From an uncultured Draconibacterium sp. (lineage in GTDB: Bacteria > Bacteroidota > Bacteroidia > Bacteroidales > Prolixibacteraceae), in assembly GCF_963677155.1 (NCBI RefSeq), contig NZ_OY781884.1, positions 1,606,501-1,670,500 of the forward strand: a DNA stretch of 64,000 bases, given 5' to 3'. The notes beneath the pieces were generated by a model. The model was not told the origin of the DNA and ran no database searches. It saw nothing but the letters and a program-made list of their open reading frames with translations. Positions 44,031-52,689 of this stretch are shown one piece after another. A program made the position numbers and the translations under genes. The first letter of the stretch is position 1. Each line of letters starts with the position of its first letter.

Positions 44031-45173
44031 ATGCGAGACATTAATTTTGATGACATTCGCCCCTACACCGACAAAGAAGTTAAAGCTAAGATAAAGCAAC
44101 TAGTTAAGGATAAAACCTTTGACGACGTTCTGCATCACCTGTTTAAAAACCGGCCAAAGGTTGAAATGGTAAAATTTCAATTGCGCCGGGTAAGCAGTAT
44201 CAAACAGCTACAAGGCGTATTTATTTATGACCTTTTGCACTGGCTGGTTGACAAAACTTCCGACGGACTAAAAGTTACCGGAATTGACAAGTTGGACAAA
44301 ACTAAACCTTACCTGTTTATTTCGAACCACCGCGATATTATTCTGGATGCCGCGTTATTGAACTTCCTTATTTTCGAGCATGGCATGAACACCACCCAGA
44401 TTGCCATTGGCGACAACCTGTTGCAATACGAGTGGATAGAACATACCGTTAAGCTGAATCGCTCGTTCGTAATTAAACGGAATTTGCCACCACGCGAACT
44501 AATGATGGCATCGAAAAAGGTTTCGCATTTTATTCGCAAATCAATTACTGAAGATAAACTTTCAGTGTGGATTGCACAACGCGAAGGCCGCACAAAAGAC
44601 GGCAACGACAAAACACAGGAAAGTGTTTTAAAAATGCTGAACATGAGCAACAAAGAGGGCATTTCGGATGGGTTTAACGAACTTAATATTGTTCCGGTTT
44701 CCATTTCGTACGAGATTGAGCCTTGTGGTTTGCCCAAGCTTCGCGAGCTGATAAAAAAAGAACATTACGGCCGCGCAAAACAAAGCAAAGACGATTTGAA
44801 AGCCATGTCGATGGGAATGTTTGCACCAAAAGGAAGAATGCGTTTTGCTTTTGGGACACCAATTGAGACGCATTTTGAACTGGCAAAAAACAACGAACAA
44901 CGCAATGCCTATATTCACCGTTTAGCAGAAATGATCGACGATCAGATTTACAAAAACTACAAACTGTGGCCAAGCAATTTTGTGGCTTACGATATGCTAA
45001 TGCAAGAACACCGCTTTAAAGACCGGTATACTGCTGAAGAACAAAAGAAATTCGAGATTATGGTGGAGCAGGCAATGGTGCATATCGATTTCCCGATAAC
45101 CGATATACAAGAACGTTTTCTGAAGCTGTATGCTTACCCGGTAATCAACAAATTCGACAGACCGAAAAAATAA
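44031..45173 (+). CDS. 1-acyl-glycerol-3-phosphate acyltransferase-like protein (PlsC family)
   Basis: A 380-residue acyltransferase. The catalytic HxxxxD motif is LFISNHRDIILDAALLNFLI, the second block is HTVKLNRSFVIKRNLPPREL, the third is VWIAQREGRTKDGNDKTQES, and the fourth, with Pro, is NIVPVSISYEIEPCG. These are the four PlsC blocks. The N-terminal 90 residues and the C-terminal 100 are extra to a minimal PlsC, and no membrane helix is clear. It could act on phosphatidic acid synthesis or on another acyl acceptor. It lies 38 bases after the barrel pair, and a HAD phosphatase follows after 9 bases, so the four genes may share a transcript. Confidence 0.85.
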   Translation: MRDINFDDIRPYTDKEVKAKIKQLVKDKTFDDVLHHLFKNRPKVEMVKFQLRRVSSIKQLQGVFIYDLLHWLVDKTSDGLKVTGIDKLDKTKPYLFISNHRDIILDAALLNFLIFEHGMNTTQIAIGDNLLQYEWIEHTVKLNRSFVIKRNLPPRELMMASKKVSHFIRKSITEDKLSVWIAQREGRTKDGNDKTQESVLKMLNMSNKEGISDGFNELNIVPVSISYEIEPCGLPKLRELIKKEHYGRAKQSKDDLKAMSMGMFAPKGRMRFAFGTPIETHFELAKNNEQRNAYIHRLAEMIDDQIYKNYKLWPSNFVAYDMLMQEHRFKDRYTAEEQKKFEIMVEQAMVHIDFPITDIQERFLKLYAYPVINKFDRPKK

Positions 45174-45182
45174 TCAGATACT

Positions 45183-45815
45183 ATGCAATCAATTATCTGG
45201 GACTGGAACGGTACGCTTCTTAACGATCTCGACTTTTGCATCTCAACCATTAATGTGTTATTGAAAAAACGCGAACTCGATTTGCTTGATCGTTTCTCTT
45301 ATAAAGAAGTGTTTTCATTTCCAGTAAAGGATTATTATCAGGCAATTGGCTTCGATTTTCTGAAAGAGGATTTCTCCGTCTCAGCACAGGAATATATTGA
45401 CATATACAACGCTGGAGTTTCCAACTGCAAATTACATTCCGGAGCTACCGATGTACTGGAGCATTTTAAGAATATGGGCTTTCGGCAATTTGTACTTTCA
45501 GCAATGCAACAAGATATGTTGGAGCATACTTTAAAACACCAGAATATTTTTGATTATTTTGAAGGAATAGCCGGACTAAACGATCATTATGCAGTTTCTA
45601 AAATTGAGCGTGGTGAACAGTTAATCGACCACTTTTCAATCAACAAAGCACAGGCAACCATTATTGGCGATACCAACCACGATTTTGAGGTAGCGCAACA
45701 ACTGGAAGTTGATTGCATTTTGGTAGCCGATGGGCACCAGTCGAAAGAGCGCTTGGCAGCAACCGGCGCGAAAGTAATCGACGATTTGCAACAGCTTAAA
45801 ACATTTCCGCTTTAA
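45183..45815 (+). CDS. HAD-superfamily hydrolase (phosphoglycolate phosphatase-like)
   Basis: A 210-residue HAD phosphatase with an alpha-helical cap. Motif I is QSIIWDWNGTLLNDLDFCIS (nucleophile Asp, followed by DWNG rather than DxDG), motif II is FRQFVLSAMQQD with the serine, motif III is the lysine in HYAVSKIERGEQ, and motif IV is ATIIGDTNHDFEVAQQLE. All are usable. The closest named relatives are Gph-type phosphatases, but the substrate is not shown by sequence. Its TAA stop shares TTAA with the opposite-strand stop of recJ, so the coding regions overlap by four bases. Confidence 0.88.
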   Translation: MQSIIWDWNGTLLNDLDFCISTINVLLKKRELDLLDRFSYKEVFSFPVKDYYQAIGFDFLKEDFSVSAQEYIDIYNAGVSNCKLHSGATDVLEHFKNMGFRQFVLSAMQQDMLEHTLKHQNIFDYFEGIAGLNDHYAVSKIERGEQLIDHFSINKAQATIIGDTNHDFEVAQQLEVDCILVADGHQSKERLAATGAKVIDDLQQLKTFPL

Positions 45816-47539
45816 TCCAGAAAATCGCGTTTTTTGATATCTCTTATAAACAGCTGAAGATTGGTTTTACCCCGGTATTCGTTTTCGTTTATCGAATAAC
45901 AAACATCAAAAGGCGAACCTGAAGTAATTACCTCATAAGCATCTGATTGATTAAATGCAATTCCCGGAAATATTCCTGAATTTACATCGGGCTCAACCAA
46001 ATCGAGTTTTAAGTGCTCCTGATTCTTTCCAACCAAACGGCTGGTACCGGCATCAAAAACATCTTCGGTAACAAAAACAGGAGTCATATTGTGCGGACCG
46101 AACGGAGCAAATTGTTTCAGAATGCGGTAAAAGCGCGGCGTAATTTCGCTTAACGCAATTTTTGCATCCACTTCAATGCTTTGAATTTGCTGTTTGTCGG
46201 TAATTTGTTTGGTTACAATTTCTTCAAAACGTTGTCTGAACTCGGGAATATTTTCAATTTTCATGGTCAATCCCGCAGCGTACATATGTCCGCCATACGA
46301 TTCCAGCAAATCGCTGCACTGACCAATGGCTTCGTACAAATCAAAATCGCGCACCGAACGTGCCGATCCGGTAGCCAAACCATTCGATTCGGTTAAAATT
46401 ATCGTTGGACGGTAATACTGCTCGGTAACCCGCGATGCCACAATTCCAACCACTCCTTTATGCCAGTCGCGGTTATAAAGCACGGTACTGTTTTTATCTT
46501 TAAATTCCGGGCTGTTCTCGATGGTATCCAGAGCATCCTGAGTAATATCGCGGTCAAGCGTTTTTCGTATTTCGTTAAACGAGTCGATCTCCTCTCCCAG
46601 CAGATCCGATTTATCTTCATCAGTTGAAACCAAAATCTGCACCGACTTTTTACCGTGCTCAATTCGTCCCGATGCATTTAAGCGGGGCCCGATTTTAAAC
46701 ACAATATCGCTAATGGTAATTTCGGTTCCAGAGATACCGGCAAAATTTATAATGGTTTGTAAACCAATTCCCGGATTCGAATTCAGCTTCTTGAGGCCAT
46801 AATACGCCAAAACCCGGTTCTCGCCGGTTATCGGAACAATATCGGCAGCAATACTCACTGCTACCAAATCAAGCAAATCGTAAATTTCTTCGTAGTCAAT
46901 TTCATGTCTTTTGCAGTAAGCCTGCAACAACTTAAATCCCACGCCGCAACCCGAGAGTTCTTTGTAAGGATAATTGCAATCCGATTGTTTCGCATCAAGC
47001 ACTGCAACAGCTGGCGGCACTTCGTCATCCGGATTATGATGGTCGCAAATAATAAAATCAACCCCACGCTCTTTTGCTTTGGCAATTTTTTCAACGGCTT
47101 TAATTCCACAGTCGAGCGCAACAATTAATGTTACCCCTTTTTCAACAGCATAATCAATACTTTTTGGAGAAATTCCATATCCTTCGCTATAACGGTCGGG
47201 TATGTAATATTCAATATCTTTTATGCGCTGCTTTAAAAACGAATACACCAACGCTACCGAAGTAGTTCCGTCAACATCGTAATCGCCGTAAACAATTACT
47301 TTTTCATTATTTTCAATTGCCTGATCCAAACGGGCAATCGCTTTCTCCATGTCTTTCATCAGAAAAGGATCGTGCAGATCGCTTAGTCGGGGGCGGAAAA
47401 ATGCTTTGGCTTCAGCGTAGGTTTTTATTCCCCGCTGTACCAGCAAGCGCGCTATCACCATGTTCACATTTAACGCCGCTGAGAGGTGTTTCACCTCGTT
47501 TTGGTCGCCTTGTTTTTTTAAGTTCCAAATTCTATCCAT
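45812..47539 (-). CDS. recJ: Single-stranded-DNA-specific exonuclease RecJ
   Basis: Degrades single-stranded DNA 5' to 3' in recombination and mismatch repair. ATG at 47539 gives a 575-residue protein starting MDRIWNLKKQGDQNEVKHLS. An upstream in-frame ATG at 47611 has no family sequence. DHH-family motifs are present: VIVYGDYDVDGTTSVALVYS (motif I), IVALDCGIKAVEKIAKAKER (motif II), FIICDHHNPDDEVPPAVAVL (motif III) and ELSGCGVGFKLLQAYCK. The DHHA1 domain has GHMYAAGLTMKIENIPEFRQ. Length and motifs fit a full RecJ. It is convergent with the HAD gene and divergent from lysS. Confidence 0.95.
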   Translation of the reverse strand: MDRIWNLKKQGDQNEVKHLSAALNVNMVIARLLVQRGIKTYAEAKAFFRPRLSDLHDPFLMKDMEKAIARLDQAIENNEKVIVYGDYDVDGTTSVALVYSFLKQRIKDIEYYIPDRYSEGYGISPKSIDYAVEKGVTLIVALDCGIKAVEKIAKAKERGVDFIICDHHNPDDEVPPAVAVLDAKQSDCNYPYKELSGCGVGFKLLQAYCKRHEIDYEEIYDLLDLVAVSIAADIVPITGENRVLAYYGLKKLNSNPGIGLQTIINFAGISGTEITISDIVFKIGPRLNASGRIEHGKKSVQILVSTDEDKSDLLGEEIDSFNEIRKTLDRDITQDALDTIENSPEFKDKNSTVLYNRDWHKGVVGIVASRVTEQYYRPTIILTESNGLATGSARSVRDFDLYEAIGQCSDLLESYGGHMYAAGLTMKIENIPEFRQRFEEIVTKQITDKQQIQSIEVDAKIALSEITPRFYRILKQFAPFGPHNMTPVFVTEDVFDAGTSRLVGKNQEHLKLDLVEPDVNSGIFPGIAFNQSDAYEVITSGSPFDVCYSINENEYRGKTNLQLFIRDIKKRDFLD

Positions 47540-47677
47540 GCTGCGTTTTGTGTTTCTCAAGATGTGAATGCGCAAAGATACAAAATGCAATCGCATATGG
47601 AAATAAAACATTCACCCTCAACATTATTTTTTGTTTGTTTCCTTCTTATAACAACAATTACAACCAATCAGTTTTAT

Positions 47678-47685
47678 TATCTTTG
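47678..47685 (+). promoter_or_regulatory. Probable -7 box of the lysS promoter
   Basis: TATCTTTG matches TAnnTTTG and lies 93 bases before the lysS ATG. The -33 element is weak. Confidence 0.5.
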
Positions 47686-47778
47686 CCCAGATTTTTTAAA
47701 GGGATTCGGCAAACGATTCCCGGGCAATAAATTGTCATTTAAACAAAAGAGTGACAGCAAAATAAAAGTGAAGAAGAA

Positions 47779-49485
47779 ATGAGTCATCAGGAATTAAGCG
47801 AACAAGAGATCATCAGACGAAATTCGTTGCAAAAAATGCGCGAGTTGGGGATCGACCCCTACCCGGCGGCACAGTACCATGTAAATACCAACACCAAAGA
47901 AATAAAACAGAACTTCAAGGAAGAAGAGAAGAATTTTCAGGATGTAGTGATTGCCGGCCGTTTGATGAGCCGCAGAATTATGGGAAAAGCTGCGTTTGCT
48001 GAAATTCAGGACCACGAAGGACGTATTCAGATTTACGTTAACCGCGACGAAATTTGTCCGGGCGACGATAAAATGATGTACAACGAGGTGTTCAAGAAAT
48101 TGCTCGACATTGGCGACATCATCGGAGTAAAAGGCCATGCATTTATTACACAAATGGGCGAATTAACCATTCATGTTACTGAATTTACAGTGCTGAATAA
48201 ATCGTTGCGCCCGTTGCCGATTGTAAAAGAAAAAGATGGCAAAACCTTTGATGCTTTTACCGATCCGGAACAACGTTACCGCCAGCGCTACATCGATTTG
48301 ATCGTTAACCCTGAAGTGAAAGAAACGTTCAAAAAACGGACGACCATATACAACACCATGCGCCAGATGTTTAACGAGTATGGTTATCACGAGGTGGAAA
48401 CACCAATTTTGCAGCCTATTCCGGGAGGAGCTGCTGCGCGTCCGTTTATTACGCACCACAATGCGCTGAACATGCCGTTGTACATGCGTATCGCCAACGA
48501 GCTCTACCTAAAACGACTGATTGTTGGTGGTTTTGAAGGAGTTTACGAGTTTGCCAAAGATTTCCGTAACGAAGGTATGGACCGTACCCACAACCCGGAG
48601 TTTACGGTAATGGAAATTTATGTGGCCTACAAAGACTACAAATGGATGATGAGCTTTACCGAAGAAATTTGTGAGCGTGTGGCCATGGCATTGCACGGAA
48701 CCACAAAAGTTCAGTTGGGCGACAACATTATCGATTACAAAGCACCTTATCCGCGTGTTACAATGGCTGAAGCTATTTTGGAGCACACCGGTTACGATAT
48801 TAACGGCAAGTCGGAAGAAGAGCTGCGCGAGATCTGCAAAAAGCTCGATATTGACATCGACGAAACCATGGGTAAAGGAAAGTTAATTGACGAAATATTT
48901 GGCGAAAAATGTGAAGGCAACTACATTCAGCCTACGTTTATTACCGATTACCCAAAAGAAATGTCGCCGCTTACAAAAATGCACCGCGACAACCCGGAAT
49001 TGACCGAACGCTTTGAGTTGATGGTAAACGGTAAAGAGCTGGCAAATGCTTACTCGGAGTTGAACGACCCGATCGACCAGCGCGAACGTTTTGAAGACCA
49101 GCTGAAATTATCGGAAAAAGGTGACGACGAAGCGATGTTTATCGACCAGGATTTCCTGCGTGCGCTGGAATACGGTATGCCGCCTACATCGGGAATGGGA
49201 ATTGGAATGGACCGCCTGACGATGTTTATGACCAACAGCCCGTCGATTCAGGATGTGTTGTTTTTCCCACAAATGAAACCGGAGAAAAAAGCTGTGGAAA
49301 TGACCGACGACGAAAAAGCAGTTTTTGAATTGCTGAAAGCGGAATCGCCGATTGAATTACCTGCGCTAAAAGAAAAAGCCGGGCTAAGCAACAAAAAATG
49401 GGATAAAGCCATTAAAGGCCTCACCAAAAAAAATGTAGCTAAAGTAGAGAATACCGATGCGGGATTGATGGTAACGGCGTTGTAG
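47779..49485 (+). CDS. lysS: Lysyl-tRNA synthetase, class II, with C-terminal extension
   Basis: Charges tRNA-Lys. The 568 residues have the OB-fold anticodon-binding domain ([20 protein letters not shown], then [11 protein letters not shown]). The class II core has motif 1 [20 protein letters not shown], motif 2 [19 protein letters not shown] and motif 3 [16 protein letters not shown]. Standard LysRS ends near residue 505. Here about 65 extra residues follow ([20 protein letters not shown], then [20 protein letters not shown]), which look like a small winged-helix. The core is fully conserved, so the enzyme is active; the tail may bind nucleic acid. A hairpin terminator follows. Confidence 0.95.
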   Translation: MSHQELSEQEIIRRNSLQKMRELGIDPYPAAQYHVNTNTKEIKQNFKEEEKNFQDVVIAGRLMSRRIMGKAAFAEIQDHEGRIQIYVNRDEICPGDDKMMYNEVFKKLLDIGDIIGVKGHAFITQMGELTIHVTEFTVLNKSLRPLPIVKEKDGKTFDAFTDPEQRYRQRYIDLIVNPEVKETFKKRTTIYNTMRQMFNEYGYHEVETPILQPIPGGAAARPFITHHNALNMPLYMRIANELYLKRLIVGGFEGVYEFAKDFRNEGMDRTHNPEFTVMEIYVAYKDYKWMMSFTEEICERVAMALHGTTKVQLGDNIIDYKAPYPRVTMAEAILEHTGYDINGKSEEELREICKKLDIDIDETMGKGKLIDEIFGEKCEGNYIQPTFITDYPKEMSPLTKMHRDNPELTERFELMVNGKELANAYSELNDPIDQRERFEDQLKLSEKGDDEAMFIDQDFLRALEYGMPPTSGMGIGMDRLTMFMTNSPSIQDVLFFPQMKPEKKAVEMTDDEKAVFELLKAESPIELPALKEKAGLSNKKWDKAIKGLTKKNVAKVENTDAGLMVTAL

Positions 49486-49518
49486 CCTCCAAGGGAAAAG
49501 ACAAAAGTAGAAAGTTGA

Positions 49519-49560
49519 GTCCGTTAAAACGGACGAAATCCCGATCGTAGCGTCGGGGAT
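49519..49560. other. Two adjacent hairpins downstream of lysS
   Basis: GTCCGTT-AA-AACGGAC (49519-49534) is a perfect palindrome. It is followed by ATCCCGA / TCGGGGAT (49538-49560, one bulge). Both lie ahead of the main terminator and have no T-tract. They could slow exonucleases at the lysS 3' end or belong to a small palindromic repeat. Confidence 0.4.
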
Positions 49561-49570
49561 AAAATATAGG

Positions 49571-49600
49571 AGCCTCTTCGATTTTCGGAGGGGCTTTTTT
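49571..49600 (+). terminator. Terminator of lysS
   Basis: An 11-base stem AGCCTCTTCGA / TCGGAGGGGCT (with two G-T pairs), a TTT loop and a T6 tail. The last T residues lie at the stop codon of the convergent M50-like gene. Confidence 0.8.
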
Positions 49601-50108
49601 AATTCAATAAGTTTGAAACAAAAACATACAGCAAAATTGCATAAATTAAATCAATCCAAAACAATGACAACCAATTGGCGAGCCAAATAAGAAGAACAAA
49701 TGGATATCCAATTACGGCAAACAGATTATTGGAAATATGCTTATTGGTATCTTTCCATAAATCATTAGCATCCGTTTCACTCGGAAATGAATGTAACGCC
49801 ACTGATCCGCCAAACCAAATCATTACAATTTTAGAAGCTGAGCTTTCCTCTAAATAGTGAGAAAAAGTATAACTCAGCGCAGAAATAATGATTCCGGAAA
49901 TAAAAGGCCCAACCGTAACTAAAAAAGAGTGAATAAAATATTTCGGCTTCTCATGAATTACATAGCCAGATGGATTTCCAAACCTAAAATAACATACTTC
50001 GAATATTTTCACACCACAAAACCTACAAAACAATAAATGCCCTATTTCATGAAATATTACTCCTACAAAGGTCAGATTATTTAATAATCCTCTGAGACTT
50101 AAATCCAT
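49599..50108 (-). CDS. M50-like membrane metalloprotease family protein
   Basis: A 169-residue membrane protein with about four helices. The zinc-binding motif is in the first helix region, VGVIFHEIGHLLFCRFCGVK (HEIGH), the M50 pattern. In site-2 proteases a second metal ligand (an Asp in a LDG-type motif) lies in a later helix. Here there is no clear LDG; the later segment is SFPSETDANDLWKDT, whose acidic residues might substitute. It is therefore M50-like, with activity uncertain. The sequence is compact and ends with a hydrophobic helix. It stands alone between lysS and a gene of unknown function and uses somewhat more AT-rich codons than lysS. Confidence 0.7.
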   Translation of the reverse strand: MDLSLRGLLNNLTFVGVIFHEIGHLLFCRFCGVKIFEVCYFRFGNPSGYVIHEKPKYFIHSFLVTVGPFISGIIISALSYTFSHYLEESSASKIVMIWFGGSVALHSFPSETDANDLWKDTNKHISNNLFAVIGYPFVLLIWLANWLSLFWIDLIYAILLYVFVSNLLN

Positions 50109-50381
50109 TTGAATAAAATTTTTCTTACGATAATACTAAATTTTTCTTTTAATCAATATTAACGTAGAATTACTATACTCATATTTCTTTCCTTGTTTGC
50201 CAATTGCACTAGCAGACTGGTCATGACAATCACAAAAACCCGCCCCACCAGAAAAAAAACAAAATAATTTCTCAACTAATAAATATGTTTCACACCATAT
50301 TTATTTCCTTTGCCAGATACTGAATTTCACGTATTTTAATCACAGTAAAAATCTTTTTCAGCTTTAATCTGTTACTAAAAT

Positions 50382-50861
50382 ATGGAACAGCAGAATTTCG
50401 ATAAAGACTTTCACCTGAAATTAAATGCCGAGTTTGAACGGATCGACAAGTTTCTGGACAAATTTCAGCGCCACTTTATTCGCGAGCAATCAGTTGTAGC
50501 TAGCACACAGCCACATTTAAACCTTTCGGAAAAAGAAATAACAGAACAGCTTAAAAACTATGCCAACCGGATATTCAATTGTGCTGATTCGGTTGCCGAT
50601 AAAGATCAAAATTACAATGAAATAAGATTAGCATTGGAGCTGGAATCCATCACACGTGCAACAGATAAACACCCTTTGCGTTTCCGGGAATCGGAACTTG
50701 CCCGGCAAACACATAAAAAAGCCAAAGAATTGCTGATTAAGTTTTTCCCAGAACTTATGGAGCTATCGGCCAATGGATTTCGCCTATTAGAGAAGTATTG
50801 TTTGTTCTATAATTTTGAATTCATCTCAGCACTTAACAAAAATAAAACAGCTACAGAGTAG
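50382..50861 (+). CDS. Conserved-looking hypothetical protein, 159 aa
   Basis: I do not recognise this protein. It is soluble, largely alpha-helical and charged (FDKDFHLKLNAEFERIDKFL, then DKFQRHFIREQSV and ITEQLKNYANRIFNCADSVA). There is no signal peptide, membrane segment or catalytic motif. The arrangement of helices with few glycines suggests a helical bundle or coiled coil. The frame uses codons like its neighbours and has an ATG after a 270-base non-coding gap, so it is probably real. tRNA-Thr follows 99 bases downstream. No function can be given. Confidence 0.65.
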   Translation: MEQQNFDKDFHLKLNAEFERIDKFLDKFQRHFIREQSVVASTQPHLNLSEKEITEQLKNYANRIFNCADSVADKDQNYNEIRLALELESITRATDKHPLRFRESELARQTHKKAKELLIKFFPELMELSANGFRLLEKYCLFYNFEFISALNKNKTATE

Positions 50862-50942
50862 ATTAACCTCTTAACATTTCACCCTATCTGCTTTTCCTTA
50901 ACCACAATGCCAATCAACATATTTTTTGTCAGCAAAAATTTT

Positions 50943-50950
50943 TAATTTTG
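50943..50950 (+). promoter_or_regulatory. Probable -7 box of the tRNA-Thr gene
   Basis: TAATTTTG (TAnnTTTG) lies 10 bases before the first base of the tRNA, the right place for a short 5' leader. The TTTG upstream (50925-50928) is only 14 bases away, too close for a standard -33. Confidence 0.5.
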
Positions 50951-50960
50951 CAACAAATAT

Positions 50961-51033
50961 GCCTCTTTAGCTCAGTTGGCAGAGCAGCTCATTCGTAATG
51001 AGCAGGTCGCGGGTTCAAGTCCCGTGAGAGGCT
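50961..51033 (+). tRNA. tRNA-Thr (anticodon CGU)
   Basis: A 73-base cloverleaf. The acceptor GCCTCTT pairs with GAGAGGC (one G-T pair) and the discriminator is T. The D-loop is AGCTCAGTTGGCAGAGC, the anticodon stem GCTCA / TGAGC encloses TTCGTAA with anticodon CGT, and the T-arm is GCGGG-TTCAAGT-CCCGT. The anticodon reads ACG codons. CCA is not encoded and must be added. A T-run follows directly and probably ends transcription. Confidence 0.96.
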
Positions 51034-51186
51034 CTTTTTTCTTAAAATCGCCTGTTCTGCTTTCAATCCTATTAAAACAGAAATATGACTAGTCCTAAAT
51101 AATGTTTTAGAACTAGTCACTCAATCAATAAAAAAACCGAAGACACTTGCCTTCGGATCCTCAATTTTCCAATTTATTATTTCGTT

Positions 51187-51933
51187 CTATTTCCTTTTTC
51201 CGTGAAAATCGTAAAGAACATTCTCAAACTCGGCATTTACAGCATCGTTCGGATTGTATTCCGGCGAGTCTTTAATGGCTTCTTTCGTCATATCAACACG
51301 TACTTCACGATCTGAGAAACTGATCTTATCGATCACTTCAATCGGAAGAATCACTTTTTTACTCCATGGAAATAAGTTATTTGTATCTACCACAAAGTAC
51401 AGAATTTGCCAATCGGTATCGTCAATAATCATATCTGAAATACGCCCAAAATTATCGTCAGTGGCATTAATGCCATAACCTTTTATCTCGTTAAAACTAC
51501 GCAAGCTCGTATCAATGTCTTCTTCCTTAATCACCTTACGCGGAGCTCTGAATGCCACTCCCGGATAAAAAACAACTTCATTTCCGGCAAAAGCTGCGGA
51601 GTCAATCATCCAATACGGATATTTAATTCCATAATAATCGGCAAGTTTTCGCTCATAAATTCGCGACACCGGCATATCGAAACTTAAGTTTGGCGACCGT
51701 TCAATATTGTCAACACTCAAGTTAATGCAGAAAGCCTTTTCTTCCCAATCCGGTTCTCCAAGAAAATTATAAGGTACCAAAACCCTGTTCTCTTCAAAGA
51801 AATTTCCCAAATCAACTTCAACATAACGTATTATCCAACTCTTTTCGTCGAATAAAAAATCATTTACTTTTCCTTCTTCTCCATCTTTTGCCTTAATGGA
51901 GTATCCTATTAATTCTCTTAAACTACGTATCAT
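51187..51933 (-). CDS. Tandem PRC-barrel domain protein
   Basis: A 248-residue soluble protein with two PRC-barrel domains. The first is MIRSLRELIGYSIKAKDGEE, then GKVNDFLFDEKSWIIRYVEV; the second is SLRSFNEIKGYGINATDDNF, then GRISDMIIDDTDWQILYFVV. ATG at 51933 was chosen because it starts exactly at the first barrel; an ATG at 51987 adds 18 unrelated residues. PRC-barrels occur in photosynthetic reaction-centre subunits, in RimM and in stress-linked or envelope-associated small proteins, and the tandem type is common in Bacteroidota. The function is not known. Upstream on the same strand, 360 bases away, lie two tiny membrane-protein genes. Confidence 0.82.
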   Translation of the reverse strand: MIRSLRELIGYSIKAKDGEEGKVNDFLFDEKSWIIRYVEVDLGNFFEENRVLVPYNFLGEPDWEEKAFCINLSVDNIERSPNLSFDMPVSRIYERKLADYYGIKYPYWMIDSAAFAGNEVVFYPGVAFRAPRKVIKEEDIDTSLRSFNEIKGYGINATDDNFGRISDMIIDDTDWQILYFVVDTNNLFPWSKKVILPIEVIDKISFSDREVRVDMTKEAIKDSPEYNPNDAVNAEFENVLYDFHGKRK

Positions 51934-52292
51934 AATACCAGATTTTATATTTTGATGTGCACTATTGCACGCTATTCTCCTAAACATGACTTCTTAAGCC
52001 CTGCCATTTATTGGCTGGATTTCCTTAATATTCTTGTAATTAATATGTGTTCCAAAGACGTGCCATTCAGGTTATTCAACACGACAACAAACCATTATTC
52101 AGCTGTATTACTGCAACTTACTACACATAAACAGATTTTACGAAGCCTTTTTAAGATGTAATTACTGTGGAAAAAAAGTCACAGCAGGTGTGGAGAAGAA
52201 TAAAAAAAACAGGCAGCAATGCAACGTACGACAATTTATAAAGCCGTTACAATGCAGAAGAAAGTATTTCAATAATAGCGATTAACCTGGAA

Positions 52293-52382
52293 TCAATGGT
52301 TTTGTTTTGCATCCTGATAGCACCGATACATGATTACAGATACCACCATAAAAAACAATACGCCATAAACAATTACTGCCAT
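52293..52382 (-). CDS. Tiny single-span membrane protein, 29 aa (paralogue 1)
   Basis: ATG at 52382 opens a 29-codon frame to TGA at 52293: MAVIVYGVLFFMVVSVIMYR, then CYQDAKQNH. It is a single membrane helix (about residues 3-19) with a short basic tail, predicted N-outside. It aligns without gaps with the product of 52603-52689: Met1-Ala2, Tyr6-Gly7, Cys21-Tyr22, Asp24 and Lys26 are identical and the core is hydrophobic in both. Two such frames in tandem, both well formed, would not be expected by chance. I know no named family. It might be an envelope regulator or a subunit of a small membrane complex, or a toxin-like peptide; the function is unknown. Confidence 0.65.
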   Translation of the reverse strand: MAVIVYGVLFFMVVSVIMYRCYQDAKQNH

Positions 52383-52602
52383 AACTCGTCGTTTAAAAGG
52401 TTACATGCTGTTACGGCTAAAGAACGCGTATGTTTCACTATAAATAAGATAGTTATCAAAAATCGATTGTTAATACGTAACAGAGTAGTTGAAATTAGAA
52501 AGACAAGAACCAATTGATTCAGCAGATACAGATTTCCCCTGTTATGGCATTTACTCCATTCTAACAGTGGTATTACGCGGTTGCAGCCCCATACCTTTTT
52601 TT

Positions 52603-52689
52603 TCAGCTATGTTTTACATCCCGATAGCATAAAATCAATACTGCAACGATTAAAGCTATCACGACGATTCCGTATAAAAAGATTGCCAT
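52603..52689 (-). CDS. Tiny single-span membrane protein, 28 aa (paralogue 2)
   Basis: ATG at 52689 opens a 28-codon frame to TGA at 52603: MAIFLYGIVVIALIVAVLIL, then CYRDVKHS. It is a single membrane helix followed by the same CYxDxK tail as the gene at 52293-52382, to which it aligns position by position. The DNA around the tails is also similar (TTTACATCCCGATAGCA against TTTGCATCCTGATAGCA on the plus strand), which suggests a duplication. The two starts are separated by about 307 bases, and each has an AT-rich leader ending with GTT just before ATG. Neither gene is long enough for standard gene calling. The product is unknown. Confidence 0.65.
   Translation of the reverse strand: MAIFLYGIVVIALIVAVLILCYRDVKHS

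Noticed and set aside
49599-50108. The M50-like gene as a recently acquired island
   Set aside because: Its composition is slightly more AT-rich than lysS, but no mobile-element end, tRNA target duplication or integrase accompanies it.
50961-51033. tRNA-Thr as an integration site
   Set aside because: No repeat of the tRNA 3' end was found downstream and no integrase gene is present.
52048-52065. TGGCACGTCTTTGGAACA on the minus strand as a sigma-54 promoter for the PRC-barrel gene
   Set aside because: The spacing between the GG and the second GG is one base short and the -12 GC is missing.
52296-52517. A 73-codon open frame on the plus strand
   Set aside because: It is largely the antisense of the tiny membrane-protein gene at 52293-52382 and has no protein-like composition.
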